Positions 63,765 through 64,000 of a DNA stretch of 64,000 bases are shown piece after piece; position 1 is the stretch's first letter, and the number at the start of each line of letters is the position of its first letter. The DNA comes from Bacteroidota bacterium (lineage in GTDB: Bacteria; Bacteroidota; Bacteroidia; B-17B0; Aurantibacillaceae): NCBI GenBank assembly GCA_005787585.1, contig SYAL01000017.1, forward strand, positions 1 through 64,000, read 5' to 3'. A program made the position numbers and the translations under genes. The notes under the pieces were generated by a model. It saw nothing but the letters and a program-made list of their open reading frames with translations. It was not told the DNA's origin and made no database searches.

Positions 63765-63797
63765 TAAAAAGGTAGCCATTTTGGCTACCTTTTTTTG
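63765..63797 (+). terminator. Terminator behind the GEVED-repeat protein
   Basis: GGTAGCCA (63771-63778) pairs with TGGCTACC (63782-63789), flanked by A and T tracts, the latter running to 63796. Confidence 0.92.
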
Positions 63798-64000
63798 TTT
63801 ATTTTATTATCATGAAAAATAATTTCATAATTTTTTAAACACAAAAATTAAAGTTAGTAGAATTTTTTATCGAATCGATAATTCAAAGTTACTTCGAGTT
63901 TATTTACTTTTTTGTAAATAAGAATTGAGATGAGGTTTTGAAGTTAAAAGTTGTTGATATAAAAATTAAAAGAGGAAAAATTTTTAACGAACTGACAAGT

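Overview
The window is AT-rich (roughly 30% G+C by eye) and comes from a chromosome of a Bacteroidota bacterium of the Flavobacteriia/Sphingobacteriia/Chitinophagia kind. The evidence is a type IX secretion sorting domain on the adhesin-like protein at 60454-63744, Bacteroidota-only families (DUF6427-like, PorT-like barrels, LptC next to coaX), -7 promoter boxes of the form TAnnTTTG in front of many genes, A-rich leaders instead of Shine-Dalgarno sites, and several TTG starts. Most genes are housekeeping and closely packed on both strands, so I read it as a core-genome segment with one defence locus cut by the left edge.

Left edge (1-1800). Bases 1-945 (minus) are the first 315 codons of a type II-C Cas9 (RuvC-I motif, Arg-rich bridge helix, start of the recognition lobe). 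Just upstream, on the opposite strand, lies a tracrRNA gene with anti-repeat, nexus hairpin and Rho-independent terminator (about 962-1070). The rest of cas9, cas1, cas2 and the array must lie beyond base 1; no array is visible here. Next comes tmRNA (1402-1767, minus) with its own promoter and terminator.

1.8-28 kb. S41 peptidase, a saccharopine dehydrogenase-like oxidoreductase, an alkyltransferase-like DNA repair protein, gltX, two small Bacteroidota membrane families, a methionine-type aminotransferase, tRNA-Cys, a UmuDC translesion operon, LolA, FtsK, a CocE-type hydrolase, a tiny Cys-rich membrane protein, NADP-isocitrate dehydrogenase, phosphatidylserine decarboxylase, and then a large envelope block: a 1170-residue barrel-like protein, an M20 amidohydrolase, a half-size TauE/SafE transporter and a 1091-residue fusion of a peptidase-like, a TolB propeller and a BamA-like barrel region.

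28-44 kb. A ppk1-ppx-cdaA cluster links polyphosphate and cyclic-di-AMP metabolism and is followed by SlyD, pyrG and rimM and by tRNA-Ser. A minus-strand haem-copper oxidase operon (farnesyltransferase, two subunit III genes, subunit IV) follows, then an OmpA/TPR lipoprotein, a nucleoside phosphorylase, pyrF, a DUF3467 protein, aroE and tRNA-Phe.

44-64 kb. coaX, an outer membrane protein, lptC, an ABC permease, recQ, an O-antigen ligase-like protein, an M23 peptidase, and a TetR-TolC-adaptor-RND efflux operon. The RND permease is split by a single in-frame TAA exactly between its two halves. The window ends with a 1096-residue GEVED/Ig-repeat secreted protein and its terminator.
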